Part shown: positions 54,601 through 60,600 of the stretch, piece by piece
Numbering within the stretch: position 1 is the stretch's first letter
Layout of the letters: each line of letters opens with the position of its first letter
Origin: Spisula solida
Taxonomy: Eukaryota; Mollusca; Bivalvia; Venerida; Mactridae
Length of the DNA stretch: 64,000 nt
Assembly: GCA_947247005.1 (NCBI GenBank)
Contig: OX365944.1
Span: 26,573,501 to 26,637,500 of the forward strand
Direction: 5' to 3'
The notes under the pieces: model-generated
What the model was told of the DNA's origin: nothing
Databases searched by the model: none
Seen by the model: only the letters and a program-made list of their open reading frames with translations
Program-made: the position numbers and the translations under genes

Positions 54601-57600
54601 GTTGAAAGAATACTTACGCAGTGTTGTATACTCAAATGTACATGTTTCGGTATTACTAGCTGCATCAGTTACAGCCATTGAGATTTGTTTCCTCTGATAC
54701 AGGTCTGCTACTGTAAACTCATAACTATCTTCTGAGAACTGTATATCAGCTGCATCAATGTCATTCAAGTCATTAATGGTTCTGGTAAGGCTTGTAAAAT
54801 TTATTGTAGTAGCATCATTAATGTCAGATAAATATACTTCACCGTTGACTGGACAAACAATCTCTGGTTTCAAGGTATCTAAAACAGTAAGACATTCATA
54901 GCTAGCATCAAATAAATGTAACAGCTTGGGGAGGTCTATTCGGCCGTCGGCATGACTCAGAAGGTATCGAAAATTCATTTCATAATGCAGTTACAATGTT
55001 TTAAACAGCAATGAAACAAAAGACATTTAACCATGTGATTTTGACAAGAAATACCATCAGCATAAATGCTCCTATTTCAGGTAGCAGACAAATAAAACAA
55101 AATAATTCACCTTATAGTTGGGAATATTCTCATTTTAGCACTCTTCAATTGTAAGAGCTCTTTAAATAGCCCAAGTTTGTGGTGTAACATAGTTTTTCTG
55201 TATGAGACAGTTTAGTAACAATAGTCTATCTACCTGTCACTGTTAGGGACATATGCCCCCGAAGTGCGATGCTGATAGTACATTGTATACACAAGTACTT
55301 TAAGTTCCAAAATGTGTAAGTTCAAAAAGGGTCATAACTCCAAACAAACCAATCTTACAGTTATATGACTAGTCCACTAATGATGTTTGTATAACTACCA
55401 AGTTACTTAACAATTGAAAATATTACACTTCATTAAAAACTTTACCAAACTGATGAAGATAAAAGGGCCATAACTTCTAACAAAATCGTCCTATAGTTAT
55501 GCCACTTGTCTAATAACAATAAATTAGTGTGTCAAGTTTCAATGCAATAGCACTGATAGTAAACAAAATATTGAACTTTTTAAAAAGCTTTAACCAAAAT
55601 ATATACATTTATAAGAGGGCCATTGGCCCTAAAGCACTCACTTGATGACTAGCTGTTTAGGCAGAATCTGTATAAGTTATGATATGACCTTAATAATTGA
55701 TTTAAATTCGACAGGGACTAACATTGTGACCAGGTTTCGTAAAGATTAAGTAAAAATTGTGACCTCTAGATCCGACAATATAGCAAAATGCATTGGAATA
55801 AAATAACCGGTCTTTTCATAACTAACTCACATTAGGGACAATGAATATTTGGCAGCTAGGGTAGAAATCAATGAAAACTTAGCACTTGATCACCTAGAAA
55901 TATTTCTTTTTGTAATTCTTTTTTCATAGTTCCACTAAAAGTGTTCAAACATCAAAATGTAAATGAATGAAATAATCTCTGTCTGCTTATTAATGGTTTG
56001 CTGTGTGATTGTAAGTACCTAAAACACATGCAGGAAGCCATTCTGTATCCCATTGACCGTTAGAACAAGATACTGTTTTTTGTTTTCCATCCTCTAATGT
56101 GTAGCCTGGTTCACAGCCAACAGTACAAGTACGAGTGTTGATGTTACTCTGGCAAGTTTTAAATCCATTCAATGGGTCCAAAAATGACAATTCACTACAA
56201 TCAGCCGCTGAAAAAAAATGAACATAAAATATTTTTAGAAAATAACAAGTTATAGCAAAGTTATAAGCATTTCCTCGTTTATATTGATCATCTCTCGTAC
56301 ATTGAACAGATATGGTTGTCTGGAAAAAAAAATATTTTCAATATGGAGGCCAATTAATTGGGTTGATTCGATTTTATACAAACGATAAACTTCTTCCTGT
56401 CCTAATTTTTATGTCTAGACTTAAACGAATTATTAAATAAAATTTTCTTGAAAAATGGCCAGCTGCGAGATCTAAGCTACTATAAGCTTAGAGAAGTGAA
56501 AAGGTATAATGACAGAAAAGTGGATGTCCCTCACCCAACTTAATATCTTACAAATACCTCATCTGATAAACAGAGAACTCTGTAAGCAAACAGCAAAATA
56601 CATTATACATGCAGTTAAGTGTAGAAAAACTAACTCATTCATATTGTTTTACTTACGTTCAACAAACACTTGTCCACGACACATAGCGGTATTGTCAAAC
56701 GAATCCTCTGCAACACCAGTATATGTATAGGTCTGATACAGCTCGAGTGGAGTGTATAATGATGGCGGGGGATTTAGGATTTGGAATGACTTGATAGAAT
56801 CACGATTATCATTCAATGTGAAAGCATTGCGGTCAAGAACCAGAGTATCAGAATCATCATTATCACTAAGAGAGATTCGTGTAATTGTTGGACATAGTAT
56901 GGCTGGTGGTTCATCATCTAAAGAAAATAAAAGTCAAATTTACTGAATAACATAATGTAAACCAAGCAATTATTTTGCGCTATGTGACAGGTGGGCTAAA
57001 AACACGAAAATTTGTAGTCGCGAATATGTCAACGATCAGCAAAACGCAAAAGTTAATTTTTGCAATGTAAATTGGTTTACAGTAAGCATTAAAAGCATTT
57101 AATATAATTTATTGCCCAACCAGACTGTCGTGTGTCTATATTCAACAAGAGTTATCTTGATTCATATAATTCAAATGCATCATTAAGTATATAAGTAGGA
57201 AACATTGTATGTAACATAGCATTAACGTAACCATATACAGTAGAACTTCGATGCCTCAAACTACCTTCAGACCGGGCAAATAGTTCCAGCCCTCTACCTT
57301 TTCGAGGCATCTATAGTATTCTATAATATGCATGGGAATAAGTTCAAACTGATGTCAGGAGGTGTTCATGTACAAATTGTGTGTGTATATTGCATAATTA
57401 ATGTGTATAACTAATATAGGTGTATTGTTTATAATATAATATTATTCATATTAACACTAATAAAACACTATATATAGTTTGACAAAATTTACATGAAATC
57501 TGATCTATCATCGACAAGCTCTTCGAATGCTCACATGTGTAAGGGTTCGTGTTAAATAGCATACTAAGTATTTATATACGAGTAAAAAGCAGCGAGCCAC

Positions 57601-60600
57601 AAAATATCCTCATGTCCAACGTCAAGTAGGACTACAAATTAATAAACTAAAATGTAACATATTCTTTTAACATACTTTGAAAAATGATTATTCTGTTCCG
57701 ATTTATTGCTGTTAACAAAAATAATTAAGCTACAATTTCCTGGATGGCCTTCATTAACTATCTAATGGATGTATAAGTGTTTAAAAACTTGTTATACAAT
57801 GCAGCCAAACACAAACACGTGTTTGGTACAGTAATTATCACAACTGTTTGAGGTCAAACAATGGATTTCAATAGTCAATGAAAGGTGCGAAAATTGTATT
57901 GTTCGACTAATGTAAGGGTAATCATAGCAAGGGACCGTCCAATCAGTTTGAGTGTTTGATCTAGATATTGTTCAAGTCATCTACTGTTTTACCATATGAA
58001 TAAAGAAGGGATTTTTCCGGGACCGAGGAACTAGTTTGAGACATCTAGAGTGTTCGAGGCAAGTACTGTTTGAGGCATTTTGTAGGTCAGAAGAAGAAAT
58101 TTGCTACAAATTGTTTATGCCAAACCAAAAAGCTTCAGCCTAATTCATATTAGCCTTGTCATACACCTTCATTTGTCTATAACAAACTTATCTGGCTTCT
58201 TTAATGCCTAGGTCCCACTGACAAATTCCCCCCAATTTATCACAATTCTTTTTGATATCACAAACTGTTTTATCTGTTCCCCTAGATCACAAGGAACCTG
58301 TTCCCGATGTCCTGATAGCTCATTAATTTCCATCGGGAGTACATCGCCGAGGCAAAAATCGCTCAGTGGGACCTAGGCTTTAGGGAAATTACTTATGTAT
58401 TGTATGACTGTTGAAAGACAATCTTTCTTGAATAATTATAATACACTACAATGAATACAATGTGGCAATTAGAATTCCTTATCTGAAAACTTTCTGAGAT
58501 GTTCTAGTTATCCACCAGTCTTGCATTGCCCACAATTCATTTGCATGCCTGCAATTTTTGTCTGTAGCTAGGCTGATTTTAACTTTACTTTTCATGAGAA
58601 TAAGTTGGGCAACTAATAAAATATCCTGCTGAATTAAATGTGAACCGGGCTTCAGATATACGTATCATTCTACTCTAGGTATTATAAATGGCAGCAAGTT
58701 ACCAATAACTTCCACAGCAATATCACATCGTGCGATGTTTCCTGCAGGATCAATGGCTATATATGATACAGTCATGTTGCTATCAACATAGAGTGTCCTA
58801 TTAGCATGGGATGGTGTAAAGTAGGAGACCTCCACATAGTTGTTATCCGTAGCACTCAAGTTTGGTAATCGAGTTTTCAACAGGGTATATTTTGTTAGCA
58901 CAATCGGTTCAGAAGGACAACTGGAAATCACAGGATTGGTGGTGTCTGAAAAATGTAGTAAATACAGCATCAAGTAAATACACTGTCAGAGAAAATCATT
59001 CAACAAACACACAAATTTAATAGGTAATAAAAGCAAATAACCAACTTCAACATTAAGAGCTATCACAGCAGTGAAGAATACCCCCAGACACCCACCTTCA
59101 TACATATCACAGTAGTGAAGAATACCCCCAATGACACCCGCCTTCATACATATCACAGCAGTGAAGAATACACCCAGTGACACCCGCCTTCATACATATC
59201 ACAGTAGTGAAGAATACCCCCAATGACACCCGCCTTCATACATATCACAGTAGTGAAGATCGAATACCCCCAGTGACACCCGCCTTCATACATATCACAG
59301 TAGTGAAGAATACCCCCAATGACACCCGCCTTCATACATATCACAGCAGTGAAGAATACACCCAGTGACACCCGCCTTCATACATATCACAGTAGTGAAG
59401 AATACCCCCAATGACACCCGCCTTCATACATATCACAGCAGGGAAGAATACCCCCAATGACACCCTCCTTCATACATATCACAGTAGTGAAGAATACCCC
59501 CAATGACACCAGCCTTCATACATATCACAGTAGTGAAGAATACACCCAATGACACCCGCCTTCATACATATCACAGCAGTGAAGAATACACTCAGTGACA
59601 CCTGCCTTCATACATATCACAGCAGTGAAGAATACCCCCAATGACACCCGCCTTCATACATATCACAGCAGTGAAGAATACACCCAGTGACACCCGCCTT
59701 CATACATATCACAGCAGTGAAGAATACCCCCAGTGACACCCGCCTTCATACATATCACAGCAGTGAAGAATACACTCAGTGACACCTGCCTTCATACATA
59801 TCACAGCAGTGAAGAATACACTCAGTGACACCTGCCTTCATACATATCACAGCAGTGAAGAATACACCCAGTGACACCCGCCTTCATACATATCACAGCA
59901 GTGAAGAATACACTCAGTGACACCTGCCTTCATACATATCACAGCAGTGAAGAATACACTCAGTGACACCCGCCTTCATACATATCACAGCAGTGAAGAA
60001 TACACCCAGTGACACCCGCCTTCATACATATCACAGTAGTGAAGAATACACCCAATGACACCCGCCTTCATACATATCACAGCAGTGAAGAATACACTCA
60101 GTGACACCTGCCTTCATACATATCACAGCAGTGAAGAATACCCCCAATGACACCCGCCTTCATACATATCACAGCAGTGAAGAATACACTCAGTGACACC
60201 TGCCTTCATACATATCACAGCAGTGAAGAATACACCCAGTGACACCCGCCTTCATACATATCACAGCAGTGAAGAATACCCCCAGTGACACCCGCCTTCA
60301 TACATATCACAGCAGTGAAGAATACACTCAGTGACACCCGCCTTCATACATATCACAGCACTGAAGAATACACTCAGTGACACCTGCCTTCATACATATC
60401 ACAGCAGTGACACCCCCTTCAAACCTGATTATTACGTAATTTGCTGTACATAAACATTATAATTTCTCTGAAAATAATATTGATGTTCAAATTTAACAGA
60501 TATTGTACACATCAGTAAGGTTCTTCAGTTAGTACATTATATCATGTTTTGGTAATTCACTGCCGGTTTTATCCCCTCAAACTGTTCAAAACAATAAAAA

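Noticed and set aside
16010..60417. Arrays of regular repeats considered as CRISPR
   Set aside because: Units are head-to-tail without unique spacers, and the genome is eukaryotic with intron-split genes.
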